A stretch of DNA of 31,226 nucleotides from Thermodesulfobacteriota bacterium. GTDB lineage: Bacteria > Desulfobacterota > DSM-4660 > Desulfatiglandales > Desulfatiglandaceae. Positions 1 through 8,202 of this stretch are shown piece after piece. The translations under genes were made by a program, and so were the position numbers. The stretch lies in NCBI GenBank assembly GCA_028278625.1, contig JANQDY010000106.1, positions 1 to 31,226 of the forward strand. Direction: 5' to 3'. The notes under the pieces were generated by a model. The model was not told where the DNA came from and did no database searches. It saw nothing but the letters and a program-made list of their open reading frames with translations. Each line of letters starts with the position of its first letter. The first letter of the stretch is position 1.

Positions 1-2
1 TC

Positions 3-275
3 TCCCGATTGTCCAAGAAACTTGACCCGGAAGAACCGGTGGTGACGGTCTGCAACTCCGCCTATCGTTCCAGTATGGCCGTGGGGATCCTTGAGAGGAA
101 GGGATTCAAAAACCCCAGGAATCTCAAGGGTGGGAGTCAGGCATGGATCGACGCGGGTTTCCCGGTTTATGACTCGCTCAAGACAGGCCCAGCGCAGCCC
201 TCTCACAAAAAGAGAGAGAAGAAGCCCCGGACCAAAAAACCCGCAAGGCCCATCATCATGGAGGAGGGTTGTTGA
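3..275 (+). CDS. Rhodanese-like domain protein, C-terminal part (5' end outside window)
   Basis: The reading frame is open from the left edge to a TGA at 273-275, so only the last ~91 residues are present. The rhodanese active-site loop is visible as CNSAYRSS (Cys-x4-Arg-Ser), followed by the typical end of the fold, LKGGSQAWIDAGFPVY. Rhodaneses carry sulfur as a persulfide on this Cys. A Lys/Arg/Pro-rich tail of about 30 residues follows and ends in Gly-Cys, which is not part of the fold. The TTG at position 9 lies inside the domain and is unlikely to be the true start. Terminal rhodanese domains often end metallo-beta-lactamase or tandem-rhodanese proteins, but the window does not show which applies here. 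Confidence 0.8.
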   Translation, partial: SRLSKKLDPEEPVVTVCNSAYRSSMAVGILERKGFKNPRNLKGGSQAWIDAGFPVYDSLKTGPAQPSHKKREKKPRTKKPARPIIMEEGC

Positions 276-471
276 AAAAGCGATATCCGAGAACCTGGCA
301 ATAATGATGCGGAATGCGGACAAAATATTGACGTTTTGAAGCCGGCCAGGCTTTCGGACGGTAACAAGCATTATGAGAGAGTGTTTTCATCAGACCGTCT
401 TATTGTGAAAAGAGACCTTTTTTTTCGTCTGGATTGCATTAGATTTGGAAATCTATGATGGAGCATGCCGT

Positions 472-1548
472 ATGACAAATAATCGATACGGAAAGGTCGC
501 CATTCTATATCCCGGAGACCATGAGGCAAGGCAGAACGCCACGCCCGAGAACAATCGTTTGTCTTCCATATTTCAAGCTTTGGCCGGATTGGAGATACAT
601 GCCGAGCCGGCGGTATATGGCGATGATTTCTCAGAGGAAGTTCGTCAGCAGCTCCTGGGTGTTGATGTGGTTCTGGTCTGGATGAATCCGATTCAGGACG
701 GACGTGACCGGTCGATCTTAGACGCCATGCTGCTGGAAGTCGCCGATGCAGGGATCTATGTCAGTGCTCATCCGGATATTATCCTGAAAATGGGAACCAA
801 AGAAGTCCTATATCGGACACGTGAAATGGAATGGGGATGCGATACACAATTATATACCAGTATTGAACAGCTGCGCAGAGAGCTGCCTGCCAGCTTGGCG
901 TCAGGTAAGGCCCGCGTGCTCAAACAATACCGCGGTAACGGCGGCAACGGGGTATGGAAGGTGGAAGCGATGAAGAACGATTCCGGGCCGCAACCCGAAA
1001 CCAGTGTTCGCGTTCGTCATGCCAAACGGGGCAGTACGGAAGAGGAGACCTCATTGGAAGCGTTTTATGCCATTTGTGCCCCCTACTTTTCGAACCATGG
1101 GAAAATGATCAACCAGGTTTATCAGGAACGTCTGCCTGAAGGCATGGTACGCTGCTATTTGGTCCATGATGAAATTGTCGGGTTCGGACATCAAGCCGTT
1201 AATGCTTTTTTTCCGGCTGCTAAAGGTTCACCCCCATCAGAAGCGCCTCAACCGGGGCCTCGATTGTACCATCCTCCCAACATGCCGGAATTTCGGGGAT
1301 TGAAACGTAAAGTGGAAAAAGAGTGGGTGCCCGAAATGCAGCGACGACTCGGCATTGAAACCAAAAGCTTGCCCGTGATCTGGGACTGCGATTTTCTATT
1401 CGGGCCCAGGAAGCCATCAGGTGAAGATACCTATGTTCTTTGTGAAATCAATGTTAGCAGCGTAGCGCCTTATCCGGAATCAGCACCGCCCTATGTGGCC
1501 CGGGCAACCCACGCTTGTGTAAAGGAGGCCAAAAGGCGCCGTCGTTGA
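472..1548 (+). CDS. Cj0069-family / ATP-grasp-like protein
   Basis: This is a 358-residue protein starting at the ATG at 472, which has a GATGGAG ribosome site about 8 nt upstream. An in-frame TTG at 445 lacks one. It resembles the Cj0069 family, which has an ATP-grasp-like fold. The N-terminus KVAILYPGD and a central KQYRGNGGNGVWKV stretch (about residues 151-164) look like the ATP-binding lysine and glycine loop. A late LCEINVSSV (about residues 323-331) matches the Glu/Asn metal-ligand strand of ATP-grasp enzymes. No signal peptide or membrane segment is seen, so it is probably cytosolic. The substrate is unknown. It stands alone, 150 bp before an ABC transporter pair on the same strand. 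Confidence 0.7.
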   Translation: MTNNRYGKVAILYPGDHEARQNATPENNRLSSIFQALAGLEIHAEPAVYGDDFSEEVRQQLLGVDVVLVWMNPIQDGRDRSILDAMLLEVADAGIYVSAHPDIILKMGTKEVLYRTREMEWGCDTQLYTSIEQLRRELPASLASGKARVLKQYRGNGGNGVWKVEAMKNDSGPQPETSVRVRHAKRGSTEEETSLEAFYAICAPYFSNHGKMINQVYQERLPEGMVRCYLVHDEIVGFGHQAVNAFFPAAKGSPPSEAPQPGPRLYHPPNMPEFRGLKRKVEKEWVPEMQRRLGIETKSLPVIWDCDFLFGPRKPSGEDTYVLCEINVSSVAPYPESAPPYVARATHACVKEAKRRRR

Positions 1549-1699
1549 TGAAGCCCAAAAGCGGTGAAATCGCATGGCTGGATGAGAAATAAAGTCTTTC
1601 AGTCCGGTGAACTGATGTCGGTGCGATTCATTGGTTTGCAGGAAATTCTAACTGAAAAACCCAACTGAAAGGCGATGTCAGGCAGAGGAACTGAGGGGA

Positions 1700-2689
1700 A
1701 TGAGGGATAACGAAGCGAGTGCCATTTCAGTGGATGGCTTGGCCAAGCGAATTGGAGATGTTCAGGCGGTCGCCGATGTAAGCTTTGAAGTTCGAAAGGG
1801 GGAGCTTTTCGGGTTTCTCGGTCCCAATGGTGCCGGCAAAACCACCACCATCAACATGCTCACAGGTCTGGCCCGCCCTAACAAAGGCAGGTTCAAGATC
1901 TCAGGTATTGATTGCGCGGAAAATCCCAAAGCGGCCCAGTTTCTTACCGGTGTGGTCCCGGACGAAAGCAACCTCTATCCGGAGCTGACAGGCTTCGGCA
2001 ACCTGTGTTTCTGTGCAGCGCTTTACGGAATTGGAAAAAGGGAGCGTGAAGCCCGTGCACAAAGGCTTTTGGAGGATTTGGGGCTGGCCAATGCGGCAAA
2101 CAGGAAGTTTGGCGGGTATTCCAAGGGGATGAAACGCAAACTCACCATTGCCGCCGGCATTATTCACAAGCCTCCCATTCTGTTCCTGGACGAACCCACC
2201 ACCGGCATCGACGTTGCCAGCGCCCGACAAATCCGTAAGCTCATCGCCGATTTGAATCGTGCGGGAACGACCGTCTTTCTGACCACCCACTACATTGAGG
2301 AAGCCGAAAGGCTTTGCAGCCGGATTGCTTTTATCGTGCAAGGCAAAGTTGTTCGAACGGATACGGTGCACCGCTTGATCCAACCGGTCGAGAAAAAGCA
2401 GGTCATGCAGCTTGCTGTTTCGGATTCGGAGCCGGCCTTGAATGACAGACTGGCGGAAAACTTTCCCAAGCTGACATTTCAGGACCTCACAGGGGGACTG
2501 ATTCGAGTGGAGGCCAACAAACCAATTCGCGTCGGGCCCCTGGTGCGCTTTCTGGAAGATCAGGGGATCGAGGTGGATGAGGCCCGGCGCATGCAACCGT
2601 CCCTGGAGGAAGTTTTCGTTCAGATCACAGGCATTGAGGCTGCCGCCATGCGTGAAGAGAAAGAGAAGAAAGGAGGTGGCGACTCATGA
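1700..2689 (+). CDS. ABC-2 type transporter ATP-binding protein (DrrA/CcmA-like)
   Basis: This 329-residue cytoplasmic ATPase powers the permease encoded next. Walker A is GPNGAGKTT (residues 41-49), the signature region is GGYSKGMKRK (about 138-147), Walker B is ILFLDEPTTGID (160-171) and the switch histidine is in TTHYIEEAE (H197). The C-terminal ~100 residues form the accessory domain common in drug or polysaccharide exporters of the DrrA/NodI type. The stop overlaps the permease start in an ATGA, so the two are translationally coupled. The exported substrate cannot be told from sequence. The spacing before the ATG at 1700 is purine-rich (GAGGGGA). Confidence 0.9.
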   Translation: MRDNEASAISVDGLAKRIGDVQAVADVSFEVRKGELFGFLGPNGAGKTTTINMLTGLARPNKGRFKISGIDCAENPKAAQFLTGVVPDESNLYPELTGFGNLCFCAALYGIGKREREARAQRLLEDLGLANAANRKFGGYSKGMKRKLTIAAGIIHKPPILFLDEPTTGIDVASARQIRKLIADLNRAGTTVFLTTHYIEEAERLCSRIAFIVQGKVVRTDTVHRLIQPVEKKQVMQLAVSDSEPALNDRLAENFPKLTFQDLTGGLIRVEANKPIRVGPLVRFLEDQGIEVDEARRMQPSLEEVFVQITGIEAAAMREEKEKKGGGDS

Positions 2690-3423
2690 AATGGTGGATT
2701 GCCTTCTGGAACATCCTGTTGAAAGACATGCGTGCCTATTACCTCAAACCGCCCAATATCAGTTGGGGCCTGATCTTCCCCCTTGCATGGACGGGGATGT
2801 TCTTCATTAAGTCGGGCAGTGGTTTAGAGAGCATTCTTTCCATGCTTCCAGGGGTGGTGGTTGTTTCCATCCTCTTCGGAACCACATCCATGCTGTCGGT
2901 AACCGTAACCTTTGAAAAGAAGGGGCGCTCATTCGACAGGCTGCTGCTGGCTCCCATTCCCCTGGAACTCCTGATGCTGGCAAAGACTTCGGGAGCGATT
3001 TTGTTTGGCATGGCCAACGCTTTCATACCCATCGTCCTTGCGGCAATGCTAACCGATCTCTCTGGAACCACATGGTGGGCCGTTATACCTGCCGTTTTTC
3101 TTCTTGCCGTGACCTCCACTTTCCTGGGCCTCTTTATCGCGGTTTCCGTCAAAGAAGTCTTCGAGGCCCAGACCTTTTCCAACTTTTTCCGCTTTCCCAT
3201 GATATTTCTTTGCGGTTTGTTCTTTCCCATTCAAGCGTTGCCCCTTTTCCTTAGACCGCTTTCCTACGTGCTTCCACCCACCTACGGCGCCGACATTCTG
3301 CACGGTGCTTTCACCACTGGGAATACGATGCCCATGCCGTTGGATTTTGCACTGCTGATCGTTTTCTCCGTAGGGCTCTTTCTGATCAGTCTGCGAAATA
3401 TTCAGAAGCGTTGGATCATATAG
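2686..3423 (+). CDS. ABC-2 type transporter permease
   Basis: This is a 245-residue integral membrane protein with about six hydrophobic segments, the usual size for a one-domain ABC-2 permease. A cytoplasmic N-terminal amphipathic stretch (FWNILLKDMRAYYLKP) is followed by helices at about residues 25-40, 47-70, 100-125, 133-155, 165-190 and 218-240. The motif FFPIQALP before the last helices is typical of this family. It overlaps the upstream ATPase by 4 nt and would form the membrane channel of that exporter. There is no clear intrinsic terminator in the 93 bp before the convergent porin gene. Confidence 0.88.
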   Translation: MKWWIAFWNILLKDMRAYYLKPPNISWGLIFPLAWTGMFFIKSGSGLESILSMLPGVVVVSILFGTTSMLSVTVTFEKKGRSFDRLLLAPIPLELLMLAKTSGAILFGMANAFIPIVLAAMLTDLSGTTWWAVIPAVFLLAVTSTFLGLFIAVSVKEVFEAQTFSNFFRFPMIFLCGLFFPIQALPLFLRPLSYVLPPTYGADILHGAFTTGNTMPMPLDFALLIVFSVGLFLISLRNIQKRWII

Positions 3424-3516
3424 GACACAAAGCCTATTGGGTGGACGGTCCTCAAACGATTTTTGTATTCAGAAAACTTGTCCTCATCAGGTAGAAACCA
3501 AGCATCCCTCCTGTAA

Positions 3517-4650
3517 TCAGAATTCTGCGGTGGCCCGAAGACCAAAAATCCAGCCGCTGGGGCTGTCACCCTCATACATTTCGTCCTTCATGTACTGAAT
3601 GTCCCCTGTGATGGCAAAGATGTCATTTAGGCAGAACCGCCCATAGATTTCAAAGACATCGGTATAATCGAGATCTTCGGTTCCGGCCCTCAGATGCCCG
3701 AATCCGATGCCAATGTTGTCCTGACTTCGGTCCCAGAGCTTACCACTGATGTACAGCCCTCCGGAATAGAGATCTCCCCAGGTGATAACAGAACCTTTGT
3801 CCTGCCAGCACAACCGAATCCAGGCCCCTAGTATGTCTCCAAATTCCTGGTCAAAGCTAAGGGTGATGGAGCGAAGTGACTTTCTCTTGTTTTCCTCTGC
3901 GGCGCTGAAATCTTTGCTGGTGCTATCGACCATGACGCGGTAGTTTCCCTTCCCCAAGCCTGTTTTCAGATTGTAACCCAACTGAAGACCGCAAAAACTA
4001 TAGGGCTCGTCCAGATCCCCTTCTTCTCCGTTGCTGCCCACGGCCATGCCGACACCAATGGCGCTGAATCCGTGAAAATCCCACTGAACAACCCCTCCAA
4101 TGTCGTAAGAGGGCACGAATGAGTTGGGGCCGTTGACAAAGGCTTGGTTGAGAAACTGGTTGTACTCGTCATTGGCGTAGGCATTGGTATCAATATAATC
4201 CGTTGCGTCAATGATCCCGCCGGTGAGCGACAGAGAATTGTTGTCGAAAAAATCAAAGGTGTGCATGAACCAGGCGGTGAGAAGGTAGCCTCTGTTTCGT
4301 CCGTAAACGTCTTTAACACCATCCTCGGTATCGCCACCCCATGGGGCCAGCACAAAAGGGGACGCGCCACCCTCCATTAATCCGTTTCCGGCTGCAAAGC
4401 CGAGTTTGGCAAACAACTGATCGTTTTTGGTCGGGGTGAAAGAAAACTGCGGTTGAAAGGGGATGAGTCCCCTTATTAGGTTTTCATAACCGGAGGTACC
4501 GGAAAGGCTCTGATACTGGACGATTCCCGCAAGAACACCTCCGACGGAAAATTGCTCTGTGATATCAGAACTCCATCCCGGCGAAGCCCGGATCAACCAC
4601 CCAACGATTAGGCCCATTAACAACAGACAGATTTTTGTGCTCTTTGTCAT
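3517..4650 (-). CDS. Outer-membrane carbohydrate-porin-like protein (OprB-type)
   Basis: This is a 377-residue protein with a signal peptide (positive MTKSTK, hydrophobic core, cleavage probably near residue 27 at PGWSS). The mature part has alternating hydrophobic beta-strands, many Gly/Asp turns and a C-terminal aromatic strand ending FGLRATAEF, the terminal Phe expected for BAM-dependent outer-membrane barrels. Segments such as GVVQWDFHGFSAIGVG and GDLYSGGLYISGKLW look like OprB-type selective porins. The ligand is not predictable. It is a monocistronic gene convergent with the ABC permease, and a possible promoter lies about 130 bp upstream. An alginate-export-type barrel is an alternative assignment. 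Confidence 0.7.
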   Translation of the reverse strand: MTKSTKICLLLMGLIVGWLIRASPGWSSDITEQFSVGGVLAGIVQYQSLSGTSGYENLIRGLIPFQPQFSFTPTKNDQLFAKLGFAAGNGLMEGGASPFVLAPWGGDTEDGVKDVYGRNRGYLLTAWFMHTFDFFDNNSLSLTGGIIDATDYIDTNAYANDEYNQFLNQAFVNGPNSFVPSYDIGGVVQWDFHGFSAIGVGMAVGSNGEEGDLDEPYSFCGLQLGYNLKTGLGKGNYRVMVDSTSKDFSAAEENKRKSLRSITLSFDQEFGDILGAWIRLCWQDKGSVITWGDLYSGGLYISGKLWDRSQDNIGIGFGHLRAGTEDLDYTDVFEIYGRFCLNDIFAITGDIQYMKDEMYEGDSPSGWIFGLRATAEF

Positions 4651-4777
4651 TGCTTCACATTTCTTGAATGCGGGAATCGTCCATGGCCCAGATCCTTAAT
4701 GGTGTTTAAGCGACGCGCCTTCGGAAGCGTGGCACCAAAACACTTTCACACGGTTGTTCGTGTGTGGCCTTAAGTTT

Positions 4778-4807
4778 AGCATATCAAAATAAATTTGATT
4801 AATACAA
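4778..4807 (-). promoter_or_regulatory. Possible sigma70 promoter for the porin gene
   Basis: On the minus strand a -35-like TTGTAT (4802-4807) and a -10-like TATGCT (4778-4783) are separated by 18 nt. The spacer contains the inverted repeat ATCAAA-n5-TTTGAT, which could be an operator. The region is clearly AT-richer than its surroundings. This is inferred from pattern only. Confidence 0.35.
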
Positions 4808-5137
4808 TACTATTTGAAGTAGAAAGCTTTATAAGACCTCATTAATCGCTTTCTGAAACAACATTTAGCCTGACAGTACCGAGGATACGCCCATTGTTGC
4901 CGCCACGATTTTCATGGACTTTCTCTTGCCCCTTTTTCTGAACAGGCTGAGTTGAAAGCGTCGCCCTTTCCCTGTTTTGATGACCCAGGAAAAGCCGTTA
5001 GCAATTGACAAATGGCGGAATATGAAGTAAGTAAGCACTAACAATGATTTAGTTGCCAAACAAAATGATGGCCTCGTTGGCAATTCCTGTTTGTTACGCG
5101 AACGAGCAGGTGCTGTTTACGTCCGCCAAGGTCCTAC
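4808..5137. other. Gene-poor stretch, probably decayed coding DNA
   Basis: About 330 bp with no convincing gene. A 72-codon open frame on the minus strand (4865-5083) has a basic C-terminal half, but no ribosome site or recognisable domain was seen. The plus strand carries stops in all frames up to about 5066. Together with the following fragment this looks like degraded sequence between the porin and the methyltransferase. Confidence 0.4.
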
Positions 5138-5340
5138 ATGCCGCTGTTTTGCACCATCGTCGGCACACGGATGGTGTCGGTTTTCATGTGCGGACTGGGC
5201 ATGGGCAGTATCATTCGGAAGCCACCTTGGGCGCTGATCGGACTGGTTTGGATGTTCATCCGGGATGGCGTCAAACTGCTGGTATGCCGTTTTATGGATG
5301 GTCGTACCAGGCACCGTCACGAAAGGCTGGAAAAACAGGG
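5138..5340 (+). pseudogene. Possible remnant of a MATE-family efflux transporter C-terminus
   Basis: The frame beginning at 5138 reads PLFCTIVGTRMVSV, then IGLVWMFIRDGVKLLV and CRFMDGRTRHR. The order resembles the last two helices and basic tail of MATE (NorM/DinF-like) multidrug exporters: a Pro-x-x-x-Thr-x-x-Gly-Thr helix, a Trp-containing helix with an acidic residue, then an Arg-Phe-x-x-Gly-Arg tail. No start codon or upstream transporter body exists in this frame, and the preceding codons break the similarity, so it would be a truncated relic. The frame continues past 5340 only as a shadow of the methyltransferase. The assignment rests on pattern resemblance alone. Confidence 0.35.
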
Positions 5341-5379
5341 GCCGATTCAAGGGGATATTTCTTTAACAAGGAGCTTGGC

Positions 5380-6213
5380 ATGGATAGTCCTAAAATCAGA
5401 AACAACATTCGGAACAACGTGGCAGAGACGCTCTACATCCCGCTGATGATGAAGTGCAATGAAAGCAGAAGAAGGGGCGGGTTCTATGAAGATCCCTTCG
5501 CTTGTGAGATGGTAGATAAGATCGATTATGGCTTTGAAAAATACGCCAAAGCGGTTCAGAGTTCCGTGGGAGTAGCGCTTCGCGCGAGTTACTTTGATGG
5601 GGTCACAAGGACATTTGTTGGGAAGACGGCGGATCCTGTCGTCGTCAATATCGGCTGCGGCCTGGATACCCGCTTTTTGCGTCTCGGGAAGGAGGTGACC
5701 GGCCAAACGGTTACTTATGAGCTGGACCTGACAGAGGTCATGGAATTGCGGAAGAAACTCCTGCCGGAATCATCAGGCAACCCTTATATCTCCGCCTCGA
5801 TGTTTGAGACTGAATGGATGGACGGACTAAAAGAGAAGCATCCGTCTGCGTCATTTCTCTTTGTTGTCGAAGGTGTGTTGATGTATTTCGAAAAGGAAAG
5901 GGTGAGGCAGGTATTCCAGGAGCTTGCAGCCAGGTTCAAACACAGTGAAATACTGTTTGATGTGGTCAGTTCCTGGATGTGCAAAAATTCACACCGGCAC
6001 GATACCGTTAAATTTTTGGACGCAAAGTTTATATTCGGATGTGATGATGATAGAGAAATGGAATCCTGGGATGAAAAATTGGCACTTCTTTCCTCAAGAA
6101 AGTATGTGGATTTTGAAGCGTGGAAGACCATTGGCTGGCTACGTTATACTCTGATGAAGGCGCTTCCGGTCTTTAAAGACGCAAGCCGTTTGCTGCATTA
6201 TCAAATAAAATAG
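5380..6213 (+). CDS. Class I SAM-dependent methyltransferase, leucine-carboxyl/Tcmp O-methyltransferase family
   Basis: This is a 277-residue enzyme starting at the ATG at 5380, which is preceded by a near-perfect AAGGAG six bases upstream. The frame is open back to 5053, but that part is unlike any domain and overlaps a probable transporter relic. The SAM-binding loop is VVNIGCGLDTRFLRL (about residue 89), the acidic strand follows at YELDL, and the family motif VVEGVLMYFEKERV lies near residue 166. Members methylate carboxyl or hydroxyl groups on small molecules or proteins (PF04072-like). The substrate here is unknown. It ends 42 bp from the convergent metal-transport operon, with no clear terminator in between. 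Confidence 0.85.
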   Translation: MDSPKIRNNIRNNVAETLYIPLMMKCNESRRRGGFYEDPFACEMVDKIDYGFEKYAKAVQSSVGVALRASYFDGVTRTFVGKTADPVVVNIGCGLDTRFLRLGKEVTGQTVTYELDLTEVMELRKKLLPESSGNPYISASMFETEWMDGLKEKHPSASFLFVVEGVLMYFEKERVRQVFQELAARFKHSEILFDVVSSWMCKNSHRHDTVKFLDAKFIFGCDDDREMESWDEKLALLSSRKYVDFEAWKTIGWLRYTLMKALPVFKDASRLLHYQIK

Positions 6214-6255
6214 TGGGATACCGGATTGCTTGATACCGAAAACAGCGCCAACAGC

Positions 6256-8202
6256 TTACCGGTTCTGGGCCGTTTTCTTGAATCGGTAACCGATCAGGCG
6301 TGAGGAGTTGCCCACGACGATCACGCTTCCGATGTTGTGGATGAAGGCGCCGGCAACAGGTCCGATCCCGCCTGTACCGGCCAAAATCAACGCCAGAACA
6401 TTGATTCCGATGGAAATGGCAAAACTCTGTTTGATGACCTTCAGGGTCTGCCGGGACAGGGCAATGGCCTCGGAGACCCGGCCAAGGTCATCTGTTGTCA
6501 GGGCGATATCAGCGGCTTCAATGGCCGTGTCCGTACCAATTGATCCCATGGCGATTCCCACATCCGCCTCCACCAGTGCCGGGGCGTCATTGATGCCGTC
6601 CCCCACCATGGCCACGATTTCTCCGGAAGAACGAAGGCGGTTGATGTAGGAGAGTTTCTGATCAGGCATCAGGTCGGCGGCAATGTCGTCCAGACCGGCT
6701 CCGGCCAGTGCACTCCGGGCCACTTTGACTGTATCGCCGGTGAGCATGATCACCCTGTTGATGCCAAGGCGCCTCAGATCCTTTACGGCACTGCCCACTT
6801 CAGGCCGCAAGGTGTCGGCAATGCCAATGCCGCCGGCCAACCGGTTGTCCACTGACACAAGAACTCCCGTCATGCCGGCTTCGGTGGTCTGTCCAAGCAA
6901 AGCACGGGCCGGGCCGTGCAGTGTGATCCCTTTTTCTTCAAATAATGCCGGATTGCCCACCAGGATTTCCTGCTCTCCCCTCCGGGCCCTCACCCCCAGG
7001 CCCACTATCACCTGGGTTTCATCAGGTGTAGCAACAGCCAGGTTCAGCGCCTCCGCATGATCTAAAACCGCGCGGGCCAGGGGATGACCCGAAGATTTCT
7101 CAGCTGCAGCGGCCAGGCCAATGACATCCCTGGAGGAGAAGCCTTCGAATGCCGCCACGGTTTTAACCATGGGCATGCCGTAGGTGAGGGTCCCGGTCTT
7201 ATCAAAGGCGAATACGGTAAGCCTGCTGATGGTTTCCAGTACGGCACCGCCCTTTATGAGAATCCCTTTTCGGGCGGCATTTCCAATCCCGGCAACAACG
7301 GCCGTGGGGGCGGCGATGACCATGGCACAGGGGCAGGCCACCACCAAAACCGTAACGGCCCGCAGCACTTCACCGGTAATTCCCCATACCAGGGCGGCCA
7401 GGGCCAGTATTACCGGCGTGAACCAGGCGGCAAACCGGTCGGCAATCCGCTCAATGGGCGGTTTCTCTGCCTGGGCCCTATGGACCAGATGAATGATTGT
7501 TGAAAGGGTGGTGTCCTCTCCCACCCGGGTGACTTGGATCCGAAGCGCGCCAAGCTGATTGATAGTGCCGCCGAAAACCGGATCCCCGGGCCCTTTGGTA
7601 ACCGGCATGGACTCTCCGGTAATGGGGGCCTGGTCCACCTCACCCCGACCTTTGGTGATGGTACCGTCAACCGGGATTCTCTCACCGGGATGCACAACCG
7701 CAATATCACCGATTCTCACTTCATCAATATTCACTTCCAACTCCCGGCCGTTTCTGAGCACTCTTGCCCTTTCAGGCACCAGGTCCATGAGCGACCGGAT
7801 GGCCCGTCCGGTCCGGGCAATGGTCAGGTCTTCCAGCAATTCTCCCACGTTCATCATGAGGGCCACCATGGCGCCGGCCACATATTCCCCCACCCATACC
7901 GATGCAATCAAGGCAATGGATACCAGAACTTCAGCGTTGAGCTTTTTATTGGTGATGGTGGAAACAACGGAATTGCGCAAGATGGGATACCCGGCCAGGG
8001 CCACGGCCCCCATGGCCGTATAGGTGCCAACGGGCGTTTGTTCCCCCGTGATCCAGGCGAAAAGAGCCAGCACCAGGCACACCGAAGGCGCCATAAAGGC
8101 ATGATACTGCGCAATGAAGCGATCAATTCGGGAATCCCTTGAGGGCGAATCCACCGGTATGGTGACGGGAACGCCAGCTTCGTCTCTTGCAATATCGTGC
8201 AT
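6256..8202 (-). CDS. Heavy-metal translocating P1B-type ATPase without an N-terminal metal-binding domain
   Basis: A ~648-residue inner-membrane pump. In order: helices MA/MB/M1/M2 (about residues 36-125), actuator motif TGES (near 195), metal site CPC in M6 (VVACPCAM, near 290), phosphorylation motif DKTGTLT (near 334), then MLTGD and GDGINDAP. The last helices read FIHNIGSVIVVGNSSRL. No HMA or His-rich N-terminal domain is fused to it. The M8 His-Asn-x-Gly-Ser pattern differs from the Cu (MxxSS) and Zn/Cd (DxG) groups and recalls CtpC-like pumps, so the metal is uncertain. The start at 8202 uses GGAAGGG six bases upstream and overlaps the stop of the His-rich gene. Starts at 8205 or 8217 are possible. 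It is the last gene of the riboswitch-led operon. Confidence 0.92.
   Translation of the reverse strand: MHDIARDEAGVPVTIPVDSPSRDSRIDRFIAQYHAFMAPSVCLVLALFAWITGEQTPVGTYTAMGAVALAGYPILRNSVVSTITNKKLNAEVLVSIALIASVWVGEYVAGAMVALMMNVGELLEDLTIARTGRAIRSLMDLVPERARVLRNGRELEVNIDEVRIGDIAVVHPGERIPVDGTITKGRGEVDQAPITGESMPVTKGPGDPVFGGTINQLGALRIQVTRVGEDTTLSTIIHLVHRAQAEKPPIERIADRFAAWFTPVILALAALVWGITGEVLRAVTVLVVACPCAMVIAAPTAVVAGIGNAARKGILIKGGAVLETISRLTVFAFDKTGTLTYGMPMVKTVAAFEGFSSRDVIGLAAAAEKSSGHPLARAVLDHAEALNLAVATPDETQVIVGLGVRARRGEQEILVGNPALFEEKGITLHGPARALLGQTTEAGMTGVLVSVDNRLAGGIGIADTLRPEVGSAVKDLRRLGINRVIMLTGDTVKVARSALAGAGLDDIAADLMPDQKLSYINRLRSSGEIVAMVGDGINDAPALVEADVGIAMGSIGTDTAIEAADIALTTDDLGRVSEAIALSRQTLKVIKQSFAISIGINVLALILAGTGGIGPVAGAFIHNIGSVIVVGNSSRLIGYRFKKTAQNR

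Noticed and set aside
276..471. GAAGCC...GGCTTT hairpin after the rhodanese gene as a terminator
   Set aside because: Weak stem with no adjacent T run; the later T-rich stretch is about 70 nt away.
1901..2596. 231-codon frame antisense to the ABC ATPase
   Set aside because: The plus strand encodes complete Walker and signature motifs; the antisense protein has no domain.
4745..4765. CACACG...CGTGTG hairpin upstream of the porin gene as a terminator
   Set aside because: Short stem with no T tract on either strand and no gene ending there.
5053..5379. N-terminal extension of the methyltransferase frame
   Set aside because: No domain match or ribosome site, overlap with a likely transporter relic, and an ideal AAGGAG site at the internal ATG at 5380.
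7534..8142. Long open frames opposite the P1B ATPase
   Set aside because: They are antisense to strongly conserved P-type ATPase motifs, have low complexity and lack ribosome sites.
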